Origin: an uncultured Asticcacaulis sp.
GTDB taxonomy: Bacteria; Pseudomonadota; Alphaproteobacteria; Caulobacterales; Caulobacteraceae
Length of the DNA: 21,991 nt
Direction: 5' to 3'
Assembly: GCA_946482045.1 (NCBI GenBank)
Contig: CAMLPZ010000031.1
Span: 1 to 21,991, forward strand
Positions 1 through 7,268 of the stretch are shown one piece after another. A program made the translations under genes and the position numbers. Under the pieces are notes generated by a model that saw only the letters and a list, made by a program, of their open reading frames with translations, did not search any database and was not told where the DNA came from. Position 1 is the first letter of the stretch. The number at the start of each line of letters is the position of its first letter.

Positions 1-733
1 GTCCGCCGGACGTGTCGAACACAGAGGCGGTAGTGAACGAGCACTCTTCCGAAGCCATGAAGGTCACCATGGCCGCCGATTCATGGACAACACCCAGACG
101 GCCCATGGGGATCTTGGAGCGCATATAATCGACCTGGCTTTGCGGCAGTTGCGCCAGGATGGGCGATTCGAACGTGGCCGGTGTCAGCGCATTGACGATC
201 ACGCCCTTGGTTGCCAGTTCCTTGCCGAGGCTCTTGGTGAAACCGATCACGCCCGCCTTCGACGCGGAATAGGCCGAGGCGTTCGGATTGCCTTCCTTGC
301 CGGCAACGCTTGCGACATTCACGATCCGGCCATAGCCGTTTTCCAGCATGAAAGGGATGATTTCACGGTTGCAGTAGAACAGGCCGTTGAGATTGATGTC
401 CATCACCTTCAGCCACGAATCGACCGGGAATTCCCACACCGGCACGGTAGCGCCGGTGATGCCCGCCGAAGCGATCAGGATGTCGATCTTGCCGAGTATC
501 TCGGCTGAGCGCTTGGCGGCGGCGGAGACCTCTTCGAGCTTGGAAACATCCAGCGCGACGAAACCGGCGGCGCCGATTTCCTTGGCAATGGCTTCCAGCG
601 CCTCGGCGTTCAGGTCCCACAGGATGACCTTGCCGCCTTCGGCGATGATCCGCACAGCGGCGGCCTTGCCCAAGCCACCGGCGCCGCCGGTAATAACGGC
701 GCAACGATTATCAAAACGGCCCGCAAAGGTCAT
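1..733 (-). CDS. SDR oxidoreductase, probable L-2-keto-3-deoxyrhamnonate 4-dehydrogenase (3' end cut by window edge)
   Basis: About 244 residues are visible and the C-terminus runs off the left edge; the family is usually about 250-255, so only a few residues are missing. It is a classical short-chain dehydrogenase: the cofactor-binding motif TGGAGGLG is at residues 15-22, and the catalytic Ser142, Tyr155 and Lys159 (YSASK) are all present. The usual NAG motif reads SAG at 89-91. Its ATG overlaps the stop of the upstream FAH-family gene by one base (TGATG), so the two are probably translationally coupled. Together with that hydrolase and the rhamnonate dehydratase, the best role is NAD(P)-dependent oxidation of L-2-keto-3-deoxyrhamnonate to the 2,4-diketo acid (the LRA5 step known from Sphingomonas), in the cytoplasm. 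The fold is certain. The substrate is inferred from context; an L-fuconate-pathway enzyme would look similar. Confidence 0.8.
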   Translation of the reverse strand, partial: MTFAGRFDNRCAVITGGAGGLGKAAAVRIIAEGGKVILWDLNAEALEAIAKEIGAAGFVALDVSKLEEVSAAAKRSAEILGKIDILIASAGITGATVPVWEFPVDSWLKVMDINLNGLFYCNREIIPFMLENGYGRIVNVASVAGKEGNPNASAYSASKAGVIGFTKSLGKELATKGVIVNALTPATFESPILAQLPQSQVDYMRSKIPMGRLGVVHESAAMVTFMASEECSFTTASVFDTSGG

Positions 734-1605
734 CAGCCAATAATCTCCTGGCCTTCGAGGCTGAATGGCACAACGGTCTGGCGCTGTTCACCCAGCTTGG
801 CGATGCCCAGGTGCATGGTATCGCCGGCGTTGAGGTAGATGGGGGTGGGCTTCTTGCCTTCGCCGACGCCAGGAGGCGTGCCGGTGATGACGAGGTCGCC
901 GGGTTGCAGGGTGATGAAGCGCGAAATGTAGCTGATGCAGTGGGCGACGTTGAAGATCAGCGTCTTGGTGTTGCCGGTCTGCATGCGTTGGCCGTTAACG
1001 TCCAGGAACATGTCGAGGTTATGGACGTCGCCGACTTCATCCGGCGTCACCAGCCAAGGGCCTGTCGGGCAGAAGGTGTCGCAGCCCTTGCCCTTGACCC
1101 ACTGCGTGCCGCGTTCCTTCTGGAAGGCGCGTTCCGACACGTCGTTGACCAGGACGTAACCGGCGACATGGCTGAGGGCTTCGGACTCTTCGACATAGCG
1201 GCAGGTCTTGCCGATGATCAGGCCGAGTTCCACTTCCCAGTCCATCTTGGTGGCGTCGCGCGGCTTCATGACCTCGTCGTTCGGGCCGGTCAGCGAAGTA
1301 ATGGCCTTGGTGAAGAAGATCGGCTCAGGCGGGACGGGCAGGTTCGATTCGGCGGCGTGGTCGGCATAGTTCAGACCGACGGCGATGATCTTGCCGATGT
1401 TCTTGACCGGTACGCCATAACGCGGCTGGCCTTTGACGACGGGCAGGGCATTGACGTCGGTGGCGGTCAGCTTGGCCAACTGCGACAGGCGCACTGTATC
1501 GGGTGTCAGATCGGACACGACGCCTGACAGGTCACGGATACGGCCGTCGCTGTCGACGACACCGGGCTTTTCCTGGCCCTTGGGGCCAAAACGGCAGAAC
1601 TTCAT
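733..1605 (-). CDS. Fumarylacetoacetate hydrolase family protein, probable L-2,4-diketo-3-deoxyrhamnonate hydrolase
   Basis: The 290-residue protein has the FAH fold. The N-terminal part (1-65) is followed by the catalytic domain with GLNYADH (77-83), the metal-ligand pair E124 and E126 in DWEVELG, D155 in NDVSER, and the KGKGCDTF loop (171-178). This length and motif set match bacterial 2,4-diketo-3-deoxy-sugar-acid hydrolases (the LRA6 type), which split L-2,4-diketo-3-deoxyrhamnonate into pyruvate and L-lactate using Mg2+ or Mn2+. AGAGGAC lies 7 bases before the ATG and is a convincing ribosome binding site. The next gene, an SDR, overlaps by one base. The dehydratase that would supply the pathway lies upstream on the same strand across a 293-base repeat-rich gap, so this gene may have its own promoter. 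The fucose-pathway equivalent (2,4-diketo-3-deoxy-L-fuconate hydrolase) is the main alternative; the neighbouring rhamnonate dehydratase favours rhamnose. Confidence 0.88.
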   Translation of the reverse strand: MKFCRFGPKGQEKPGVVDSDGRIRDLSGVVSDLTPDTVRLSQLAKLTATDVNALPVVKGQPRYGVPVKNIGKIIAVGLNYADHAAESNLPVPPEPIFFTKAITSLTGPNDEVMKPRDATKMDWEVELGLIIGKTCRYVEESEALSHVAGYVLVNDVSERAFQKERGTQWVKGKGCDTFCPTGPWLVTPDEVGDVHNLDMFLDVNGQRMQTGNTKTLIFNVAHCISYISRFITLQPGDLVITGTPPGVGEGKKPTPIYLNAGDTMHLGIAKLGEQRQTVVPFSLEGQEIIG

Positions 1606-1634
1606 GGGGAGGGTCCTCTAGTAACTGGGTTGGT

Positions 1635-1650
1635 CACGAACAACACGAAT
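1635..1650. repeat. Short CACGAA direct repeat fragment
   Basis: CACGAAC at 1635-1641 is followed by CACGAAT at 1644-1650. The same CACGAAC word occurs three times at 8702-8727. This looks like a degenerate piece of that intergenic repeat family. No function can be assigned. Confidence 0.4.
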
Positions 1651-1675
1651 GCCGGGATAACTTCGGCTTTCCTTT

Positions 1676-1732
1676 CTCCTCCCATCCCTGGGTTGGGGAG
1701 GGACCGCGAAGCGGTGGAGGGGAGGAGGAGGT
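1676..1732. repeat. Intergenic palindromic repeat, family A (copy 1)
   Basis: A C-rich/G-rich arm pair (CCTCCC...GGGGAGG) is followed by the small hairpin ACCGC-GAA-GCGGT and then GGAGGGG. The reverse complement of 6043-6089 has the same order of parts, so these are two copies of one dispersed element in opposite orientation. It sits in the gap between the dehydratase and hydrolase genes, which are probably co-transcribed. No coding region was found in 1606-1898; the short reading frames there are low-complexity shadows of the repeats. Confidence 0.7.
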
Positions 1733-1818
1733 ATCTGGCACCGGCCGAGCGTGTTGAAGTCTGAAAAACGACCCCACCACCGCATCTCACCGGTGCAACC
1801 ACCGTCTCGTGCGGTTCC

Positions 1819-1841
1819 CCTTCCCACCTTTGGTAGGGAGG
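1819..1841. repeat. Small imperfect hairpin in the same intergenic gap
   Basis: CCTTCCCACC (1819-1828) and GGTAGGGAGG (1832-1841) pair at 8 of 10 positions around a TTT loop. The arms resemble the C/G-rich arms of the neighbouring family A element, so it is probably a related palindromic unit. No T-run follows, so a terminator is not favoured. Confidence 0.5.
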
Positions 1842-1898
1842 AGAAGAGCAATGCGCTGTCCTGGCTTACGTGTGTGAAGCGTTCGTGATTGATGTTCC

Positions 1899-3095
1899 TT
1901 AGTGCGTGTATGGGCGGTGAAGCTTCACGTCCGGGTTCAGTTCCACACCGAAGCCCGGCTTGTCCAGCGTGTTGACGTTCAACCGGCCATTTTCCGGCAC
2001 CGGTTCCCCCAGAAGTTGCGGGTGGAACATCGGGGCGACGTGATCAGCCTTGGGTGCCATCATCAGGAATTCGGCGAACGGCGAATTGTGACGGGTGATG
2101 ACGAAATGGTAGGAATAGACGCTTGAGCCGTGCGGCACGACCATGATGCCGCGAGCGTCGGCCATGGCCGAGATTTTCAGGAGCTCGGTGACGCCGCCGC
2201 ACCAGCCAACATCGGGTTGGATGATGTCGCAGCAGTCCATCTCCATCAGCATGCGGAAGCCCCAGCGCGTGGCTTCGTGCTCGCCGGTGGTGACCAGCAT
2301 GCCGGGGGGCACATTCTTCTTGAGTTGCTGATAGCCCCAGTAGTCGTCCGGCGAAATCGCTTCTTCGATCCACTTCAGGCCGTATTCGTGGCACTTATGG
2401 GCCAGACGCGTCGCATAGTTGACATCGAGCGCCATCCAGCAGTCGTACATCAGCCAGAAGTCTTCGCCGCATTTTGAGCGCATGTCGGCGATCAGTTCGA
2501 CATTCTTCTTCAGGCCCTCGTCGCCTTCGATGGGGCCGTGATAAAGCGGCAGCTTGCCGCCAATAAAGCCCATCTGCTTGGCCAGGTCGGGCCGAGCGCC
2601 GGTGGCATAGAATTGCAGTTCGTTGCGCACCGCGCCGCCCAGCAATTGGTGCACCGGTTCCTGGCGCAGCTTGCCCATCAGGTCCCATAGTGCGAGATCA
2701 ACTCCCGAAATGGCATTCACCACCAGGCCTTTCCGGCCATAGTATTGCGAGCCGAAGTACATCTGGTCCCAGATCTTCTCGTACTCGAACGGATTGCGGC
2801 CCTCCAGGAAGCGCGCGAAGTGCTTTTCCACCATATAGGCGGCCGGTTCGCCGCCGGTCGTTACGGCAAAGCCCGTCGTGCCGTCTTCGCACTCGATCTC
2901 GACGACCAGCGTGCCAAGAACATTGATGCCGAAGGATTTGCGGCTCTGGCGATATTCGGGATAGCGGCCCATCGACGTGGCGATGTGGTTGTCGATCCAG
3001 TGGCCTTCGCCCTGGTCGTGATAGTCGGCGCCACCACCGCCTTCGCCCCCCTTGATGACTGAGGCTCTGACTTCTCTGATCCTGGGATTTTTCAT
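1899..3095 (-). CDS. rhmD: L-rhamnonate dehydratase (enolase superfamily)
   Basis: The 398-residue protein closely follows the E. coli/Salmonella RhmD pattern: an N-terminal capping domain with GGADYHDQ and HWIDNHIAT, then [13 protein letters not shown], then the (beta/alpha)7-beta barrel. Visible active-site residues are the metal ligands D218 (LMYDCW), E244 (WIEE) and E272 (TGEH), with H273, D295 and the catalytic H322 in VVPHGSS. Relative to my memory of the Salmonella enzyme these are offset by a constant 7-8 residues. It dehydrates L-rhamnonate to 2-keto-3-deoxy-L-rhamnonate in the cytoplasm using Mg2+. It is divergent from the IclR gene, and the phased hexamers upstream suggest local regulation. 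The ATG lacks a strong ribosome binding site, but the start fits RhmD alignments. Side activity on L-lyxonate or L-mannonate is possible in this family. Confidence 0.95.
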   Translation of the reverse strand: MKNPRIREVRASVIKGGEGGGGADYHDQGEGHWIDNHIATSMGRYPEYRQSRKSFGINVLGTLVVEIECEDGTTGFAVTTGGEPAAYMVEKHFARFLEGRNPFEYEKIWDQMYFGSQYYGRKGLVVNAISGVDLALWDLMGKLRQEPVHQLLGGAVRNELQFYATGARPDLAKQMGFIGGKLPLYHGPIEGDEGLKKNVELIADMRSKCGEDFWLMYDCWMALDVNYATRLAHKCHEYGLKWIEEAISPDDYWGYQQLKKNVPPGMLVTTGEHEATRWGFRMLMEMDCCDIIQPDVGWCGGVTELLKISAMADARGIMVVPHGSSVYSYHFVITRHNSPFAEFLMMAPKADHVAPMFHPQLLGEPVPENGRLNVNTLDKPGFGVELNPDVKLHRPYTH

Positions 3096-3114
3096 GGCGG
3101 GCCCGATAGTCTTT

Positions 3115-3162
3115 ATGATTTTGAATGATCGATAATGATTGGTATTTTGATTGTCAATGATC
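3115..3162. promoter_or_regulatory. Phased ATGAT[T/C] hexamers in the divergent rhmD/iclR promoter region, including the 12-mer CGATAATGATTG
   Basis: ATGATT or ATGATC begins at 3115, 3125, 3135 and 3157, giving spacings of 10, 10 and 22 bases, so all copies face roughly the same side of the helix. The third copy lies inside CGATAATGATTG (3130-3141), which recurs exactly at 19857-19868. TGATTG also recurs at 3148-3153. The block is AT-rich in a GC-rich window and starts 20 bases upstream of the rhmD ATG. It is a candidate operator for the adjacent IclR protein or for the DeoR protein farther right. Which protein binds is unknown. Confidence 0.5.
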
Positions 3163-3270
3163 TAAATTCATTATATAGCCTGATTGTGCGGCGAATTTGC
3201 GCTGTTAAATATGCGAAATCGCAATTTCGCGCAAAGATTAATCCCAAATCCCGGACCTGCGTCGCGAATA

Positions 3271-4080
3271 ATGGCAACTAGACAGTCGGCTCTCCATCCA
3301 TTGCGGCGGACCGCCGGGGAAGGTCCCCTTGCCGGGGCGCAAACCCTTCTGCGCGGTCTCGACATCATAAAGGCCGTCTCGCAGACCGGCATGAACCTGC
3401 CGCAACTGGCCGAAGCCGTCGGTCTGACCCGCTCGACGACTCACCGGCTGGCGGCGACGCTTGTGGAGCAGCGCTTTTTGAACTTTACGCCGCGCGTTGG
3501 CTATAGTTTAGGGCCCAAGCTGCTGGAACTGGGCCATCTGGCGGCGCGCCAGATCAGCCTGCCGCGCCTGGCGCACGACCATCTGGTCCACCTGTCACAG
3601 CAGACGGGCGACACCGTCCACCTGGGCATTCTCGAGGGCGATCGTGCGCTTTACCTGGATAAAGTCACCGGCCGCCGCCGCATCGAAATCAGCTCGCATA
3701 TCGGCGAGCGCCAGCCGCTGCGCTCGACTGGCCTCGGCAAGGCCCTGCTGCTCGATGAGACCGACGCGCGTCTGCGCGAAATCTATGCCCGCGAGGCGCC
3801 CGATTGGCCGAACTATGGCGTTAGCGAAGCGATCTGGATGGAACGCATGCGCCACTATCGCCAAGCCGGGTATGCCTTCGACCTCGAAGAAAACGAAGAC
3901 CGCATCCGCTGTGTGGCGGCGCCCATCCGCGATGCGGCAGGCTGCATCATCGGCTCGATCAGCGTATCGAGCGCGGCGCAATATATGGACGATGTCCGCA
4001 TGAACGGGCTCGCCGCTCAGGTACTCGATACCGCACACGCGATTTCCGCCGAATTCGGCTGGACCAGGACAACAGACTAA
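3271..4080 (+). CDS. IclR-family transcriptional regulator of the rhamnose locus
   Basis: With the ATG at 3271 the protein has 269 residues, normal for IclR regulators. The winged helix-turn-helix spans about residues 22-82, with the recognition region LPQLAEAVGLTRSTTHRL. A GAF-like effector domain follows (about 95-260), with the typical GDTVHLGILEGDRALYLDKV segment and the C-terminal RCVAAPIRD and GSISVS motifs. The frame extends upstream to a TTG at 3184, but the extra residues are unlike the family, so I chose 3271, although its ribosome binding site is weak. It leads a probable operon with the rhamnose dehydrogenase (17 bases downstream) and RhaT, and is divergent from rhmD. The likely role is control of the oxidative rhamnose route in response to rhamnose or a sugar-acid intermediate. 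The effector and the sign of regulation cannot be read from sequence. Confidence 0.9.
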   Translation: MATRQSALHPLRRTAGEGPLAGAQTLLRGLDIIKAVSQTGMNLPQLAEAVGLTRSTTHRLAATLVEQRFLNFTPRVGYSLGPKLLELGHLAARQISLPRLAHDHLVHLSQQTGDTVHLGILEGDRALYLDKVTGRRRIEISSHIGERQPLRSTGLGKALLLDETDARLREIYAREAPDWPNYGVSEAIWMERMRHYRQAGYAFDLEENEDRIRCVAAPIRDAAGCIIGSISVSSAAQYMDDVRMNGLAAQVLDTAHAISAEFGWTRTTD

Positions 4081-4097
4081 CAGGGAAGATGGTGGCT

Positions 4098-4874
4098 ATG
4101 CTGCTCGAAGGACAGAAGGTATTGATCACGGGGGCATCGCGCGGCATCGGCCGGGCGACGGCGATCGAATGCGCAAAGCATGGCGCCGATGTCGCGCTCA
4201 ACGTTTTCAATGACGATGAGATGGCGCGGTCGCTGGTCAGGGAGATCGAAGCACTGGGCCGTAAGGCCGTGGTGTTCGACGGCGATGTCGCCGACCCGGC
4301 GTCTGCGCCGGCCTTTGTCGCGGCAGCGGTCGCGGGCCTTGGCCGTGTAGATACCTTCGTGTCGAACGCCGGCATCTGCCCGTTCCACAGCTTCCTGGAC
4401 ATGCCGCAGGACGTGTTTTCGCGGACGCTGAACGTCAACTATGCTGGCGCCTACTTCATGTGCCAGGCCGCGGCCCGGCAGATGGTAAGACAAGGCAAGG
4501 ATTCGCAGGGCCGTGGCGGTTCGATCATTGCCGTGTCGTCGATCTCGGCGCTGGTCGGCGGCGAGCTTCAGACCCACTACACGCCGACCAAGGCTGGTGT
4601 GCACTCGCTGATGCAGTCGACAGCGATTGCGTTGGGTCGGCACGGCATCCGCTGCAACTCCGTCATGCCCGGCACCGTCGCCACCGACATCAACAAGGAA
4701 GATCTCGCCGACCCCGCCAAGCGCGCCTACATGGAAAAGCGCATTCCACTCGGCCGCCTCGGCCGTCCGGACGATATCGCCAAGGTCGTCGTCTTCCTGG
4801 CTTCGGACCTGGCCGGCTACGTCACCGGCGCCTCGGTGCTGACTGATGGCGGCCTGTTTGTGAACCTGCAATGA
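4098..4874 (+). CDS. SDR-family L-rhamnose 1-dehydrogenase
   Basis: This 258-residue classical SDR has TGASRGIG (11-18), NAG (90-92), and catalytic S148, Y161 and K165 (YTPTK). The C-terminal PLGRLGRPDDIA and SYVTG-like segment (GYVTGASVLTDGG) are standard. Two in-frame ATGs exist, at 4089 and 4098. AGGGAAG at 4082-4088 is too close to the first and well placed (9 bases) for the second, so 4098 was chosen. It lies between the IclR gene and rhaT and opposite the rhamnonate dehydratase. The most likely reaction is NAD(P)-dependent oxidation of L-rhamnose to L-rhamnono-lactone (LRA1-type), the first step of the oxidative route, in the cytoplasm. The SDR fold is certain. The substrate is inferred from context, and L-fucose or another aldose is the alternative. 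Confidence 0.85.
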   Translation: MLLEGQKVLITGASRGIGRATAIECAKHGADVALNVFNDDEMARSLVREIEALGRKAVVFDGDVADPASAPAFVAAAVAGLGRVDTFVSNAGICPFHSFLDMPQDVFSRTLNVNYAGAYFMCQAAARQMVRQGKDSQGRGGSIIAVSSISALVGGELQTHYTPTKAGVHSLMQSTAIALGRHGIRCNSVMPGTVATDINKEDLADPAKRAYMEKRIPLGRLGRPDDIAKVVVFLASDLAGYVTGASVLTDGGLFVNLQ

Positions 4875-4915
4875 GTCTGCTCATCTGAACATAAGCGATT
4901 GAGGGGACGAACAGC

Positions 4916-5971
4916 ATGACACCCAATCCGTTGCTCGGCGTATTCTTTCATTGGCTGGGCGGCCTTGCCTCAGCCAGCTTTTATGTGCCCTACAAGCGCA
5001 TCCGCCTGTGGTCGTGGGAAATCTTCTGGCTGACAGGTGGTATCTTCTCTTGGGTGTTCGCGCCCTGGCTCTTCGCCTCGATCCAGACCAGGGACCTGCT
5101 GGGCGTCATCAGTTCCGCTTCGCCAGACGTGCTTTGGGCCTGTATCGGGTGCGGCGCGTTGTGGGGCATGGGAGGCTTAACCTTCGGCTTGACCATGCGA
5201 TATCTGGGCCTCAGCCTCGGCATGGCCGTGGCGCTGGGGCTTACGACCGTCATCGGTACGCTTGGGCCGCCGATGTTCAATGGCACACTCGGTGATGTCG
5301 CGACCAAGCCGGGCGCCGTCTATACCTTTATCGGCATTGCCATCGTGCTGATCGCCATCGTTATCGTCGCCATGGCTGGTCACCGCAAGGAGATCGAACT
5401 TCCGGGGGAAAAGGAAGGCTTAAGCGAATTCAATCTCGGCAAGGGCCTGATGGTCGCTGTCTTCTGTGGCGTCATGTCGTCTTTCTTTGCCTTTGGCCTG
5501 GAACGCGGCACGCCGATCAAGGATGCCAGCCTGGCCGCCGGCACCGGACCGCTGTGGGCCGGCTTGCCGGTGCTGTGCGTGGTGCTGATCGGCGGCTTCC
5601 TGACCAACCTCATCTGGTCGGGCTACCTGATCTTCAAGAACAAGAGTGCCGGAGAATGGGTAGGTAAGTCCAAAGTGGCGGGCGACAGGATCCCACTGCT
5701 GACCAACTATCTGCTGGCGGCGTTCGGCGGAACCCTTTGGTACTTCCAGTTCTTCTTCTACACCATGGGTGAAAGCCAGATGGGCGCCTACGGCTTTTCG
5801 TCCTGGACGCTGCATATGGCCTCGATCATCCTGTTCTCGACTCTCTGGGGCTTTGCACTCAAGGAATGGAGGGGTACATCGGCTAGGACCAAGGCCTATG
5901 TGTGGACAGGTGTCCTGGCCCTAGTGGCGTCCACCGTCATCATCGGGTATGGCAATATGCTGGCGGGGTAG
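4916..5971 (+). CDS. rhaT: L-rhamnose/proton symporter RhaT
   Basis: The 351-residue protein has about ten hydrophobic segments, as in E. coli RhaT (344 residues). Shared motifs include FYVPYKRIRLWSWE near the N-terminus, GLTMRYLGLSLGMAVALG around residue 90, EFNLGKGLMVAVFCG in the middle, LLAAFGGTLWYFQFFFY, and the late SSWTLHMA and LKEW segments. It is an inner-membrane importer of L-rhamnose (and L-lyxose) driven by protons. The start is supported by GAGGGGAC about 8 bases upstream of the ATG. It follows the rhamnose dehydrogenase gene by 41 bases, consistent with an operon. A run of hairpins directly follows the stop, so transcription into lldD may be reduced there. RhaT would serve both rhamnose routes encoded in the window. 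Confidence in the family is very high. Confidence 0.96.
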   Translation: MTPNPLLGVFFHWLGGLASASFYVPYKRIRLWSWEIFWLTGGIFSWVFAPWLFASIQTRDLLGVISSASPDVLWACIGCGALWGMGGLTFGLTMRYLGLSLGMAVALGLTTVIGTLGPPMFNGTLGDVATKPGAVYTFIGIAIVLIAIVIVAMAGHRKEIELPGEKEGLSEFNLGKGLMVAVFCGVMSSFFAFGLERGTPIKDASLAAGTGPLWAGLPVLCVVLIGGFLTNLIWSGYLIFKNKSAGEWVGKSKVAGDRIPLLTNYLLAAFGGTLWYFQFFFYTMGESQMGAYGFSSWTLHMASIILFSTLWGFALKEWRGTSARTKAYVWTGVLALVASTVIIGYGNMLAG

Positions 5972-5974
5972 TTT

Positions 5975-6089
5975 CCCCTCCCCACAGGGTGGGGAGGTGG
6001 CGCGCTTGTCGCGCCGGAGGGGGCGACTCTGTCCGAGGAATACCCCTCCACCGCTTCGCGGTCTCCCTCCCCATTGCATGGGGAGGAGA
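5975..6089. repeat. Composite of intergenic hairpin repeats, including family A (copy 2)
   Basis: Four hairpins follow one another between rhaT and lldD: CCTCCCCA/TGGGGAGG (5977-5997), GGCGCG/CGCGCC (5999-6015), ACCGC-TTC-GCGGT (6049-6061) and CCTCCCCAT/ATGGGGAGG (6066-6086). The last two, with flanking CCCCTCC, are the reverse complement of the element at 1676-1732. There is no T-run, so these are not standard terminators, but they could shield the 3' end of the rhaT message or lower readthrough. No gene was found in 5972-6128. Confidence 0.7.
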
Positions 6090-6128
6090 AGATCGTTCCA
6101 GCGTTAGGCTTCTTAGAGTGACACTTTA

Positions 6129-7268
6129 ATGATCATTGCCTCCCCGACCGACTACCGCGAAGCCGCCCGCCGCAAGCTGCCGCCATTCCTGTTTCATTAT
6201 CTTGACGGTGGCTCGGGCGCGGAACAGACCCTCAGCGCCAATGTCGCCGACCTGAATAAGGTGGCGCTGCGTCAGCGCGTGTTGAAGGGCTCCGAAACAC
6301 TTGACCTCAGCGCCGAGTGGTTCGGCCTCAAGTACAACCTGCCGGTCTGCCTGGCCCCCGTCGGGCTGACCGGTATGTATGCGCGGCGCGGCGAGGTCCA
6401 GGCGGCCAAGGCAGCGGCCGGCAAGCACATTCCTTTTATCCAGTCGACCGTCTCGGTCTGCTCGCTCAAGGAAGTTGCCAGTCAGTGCGACAAGCCGATC
6501 TGGTTCCAGCTCTATGTCCTGAAGGACCGCGGCTTCATGCGTGACGTCCTGCAACGCGCCAAGGACCTTGGGGCTGGCGCGCTCGTCTTTACGGTCGACA
6601 TGCCGGTGCCGGGCTCACGCTACCGCGATCCGCATTCGGGCATGAGCGGGCCTAACGCGGAAATCCGCCGTATGATCCAGGCGGTTATGCACCCCGAATG
6701 GGCGTGGGATGTCGGCCTGCACGGCATGCCGCACGACCTAGGCAACATCTCGACCTACTTGGGCAAGGCGACTGGCCTTGCCGATTATATTGGCTGGCTG
6801 GGCAACAATTTCGATCCGGGCATCTCGTGGAAGGACCTGCAGTGGATCCGCGACGAATGGAGCGGTCCGATGATCATCAAGGGCATTTTGGATGTCGAAG
6901 ATGCCCGTGACGCCAAGAGCTTTGGCGCCGACGGCATTGTCGTGTCGAACCATGGCGGTCGTCAGCTCGATGGCGCCCTGTCGTCGGCGCGCGCCTTGCC
7001 GGCGATTGCTGCGGCGGTCAAGGACGACCTGACCATCTTTGCCGATGGCGGCGTACGCACCGGCCTCGACGTCATGCGCATGCTGGCGCTCGGCGCCGAC
7101 GGCGTGCTGTTGGGCCGCGCCTTTGTCTACGCGTTGGCGACGGCGGGACAGGAGGGCGTCGAAAACCTGCTGGCCCTGCTGGAAAAGGATATCCGGACAA
7201 GCATGGTTTTGACGGGTACGCAACGCTTAAGCGAAGTCGACTCCTCCATCCTCGCCGATGTTCGCTGA
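6129..7268 (+). CDS. lldD: FMN-dependent L-lactate dehydrogenase
   Basis: The 379-residue protein belongs to the FMN-binding alpha-hydroxy-acid dehydrogenase family (E. coli LldD has 396). It starts with [24 protein letters not shown], carries the early flavin segment [16 protein letters not shown]251 in IIKGI, the catalytic H275 in [10 protein letters not shown], and the phosphate-binding [10 protein letters not shown] and [12 protein letters not shown] near the C-terminus. It oxidises L-lactate to pyruvate at the inner membrane, feeding electrons to quinone. L-lactate is the predicted product of both rhamnose routes here, so its place in the locus makes metabolic sense. The stop overlaps the GH28 start by 11 bases. 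The start has only a weak ribosome binding site (GAG about 12 bases upstream). Related hydroxy-acid oxidases (glycolate, mandelate) are less likely given the LldD-like sequence. Confidence 0.93.
   Translation: MIIASPTDYREAARRKLPPFLFHYLDGGSGAEQTLSANVADLNKVALRQRVLKGSETLDLSAEWFGLKYNLPVCLAPVGLTGMYARRGEVQAAKAAAGKHIPFIQSTVSVCSLKEVASQCDKPIWFQLYVLKDRGFMRDVLQRAKDLGAGALVFTVDMPVPGSRYRDPHSGMSGPNAEIRRMIQAVMHPEWAWDVGLHGMPHDLGNISTYLGKATGLADYIGWLGNNFDPGISWKDLQWIRDEWSGPMIIKGILDVEDARDAKSFGADGIVVSNHGGRQLDGALSSARALPAIAAAVKDDLTIFADGGVRTGLDVMRMLALGADGVLLGRAFVYALATAGQEGVENLLALLEKDIRTSMVLTGTQRLSEVDSSILADVR

Noticed and set aside
1602..1851. Short overlapping frames in the gap between rhmD and the hydrolase gene
   Set aside because: They translate hairpin repeats into low-complexity Gly/Arg/Pro-rich strings with no ribosome binding site.
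3184..3270. TTG-started extension of the IclR protein
   Set aside because: The extra 29 residues do not resemble IclR N-termini and the ATG at 3271 gives the normal family length.
4077..4871. 264-codon minus-strand frame opposite the rhamnose dehydrogenase
   Set aside because: The plus-strand SDR has all family motifs and a good ribosome binding site; the antisense product resembles nothing.
5977..5997. Hairpin after rhaT as an intrinsic terminator
   Set aside because: The stem is strong but no T-run follows on either strand, and it is one of a row of repeat hairpins, so it was listed as a repeat.
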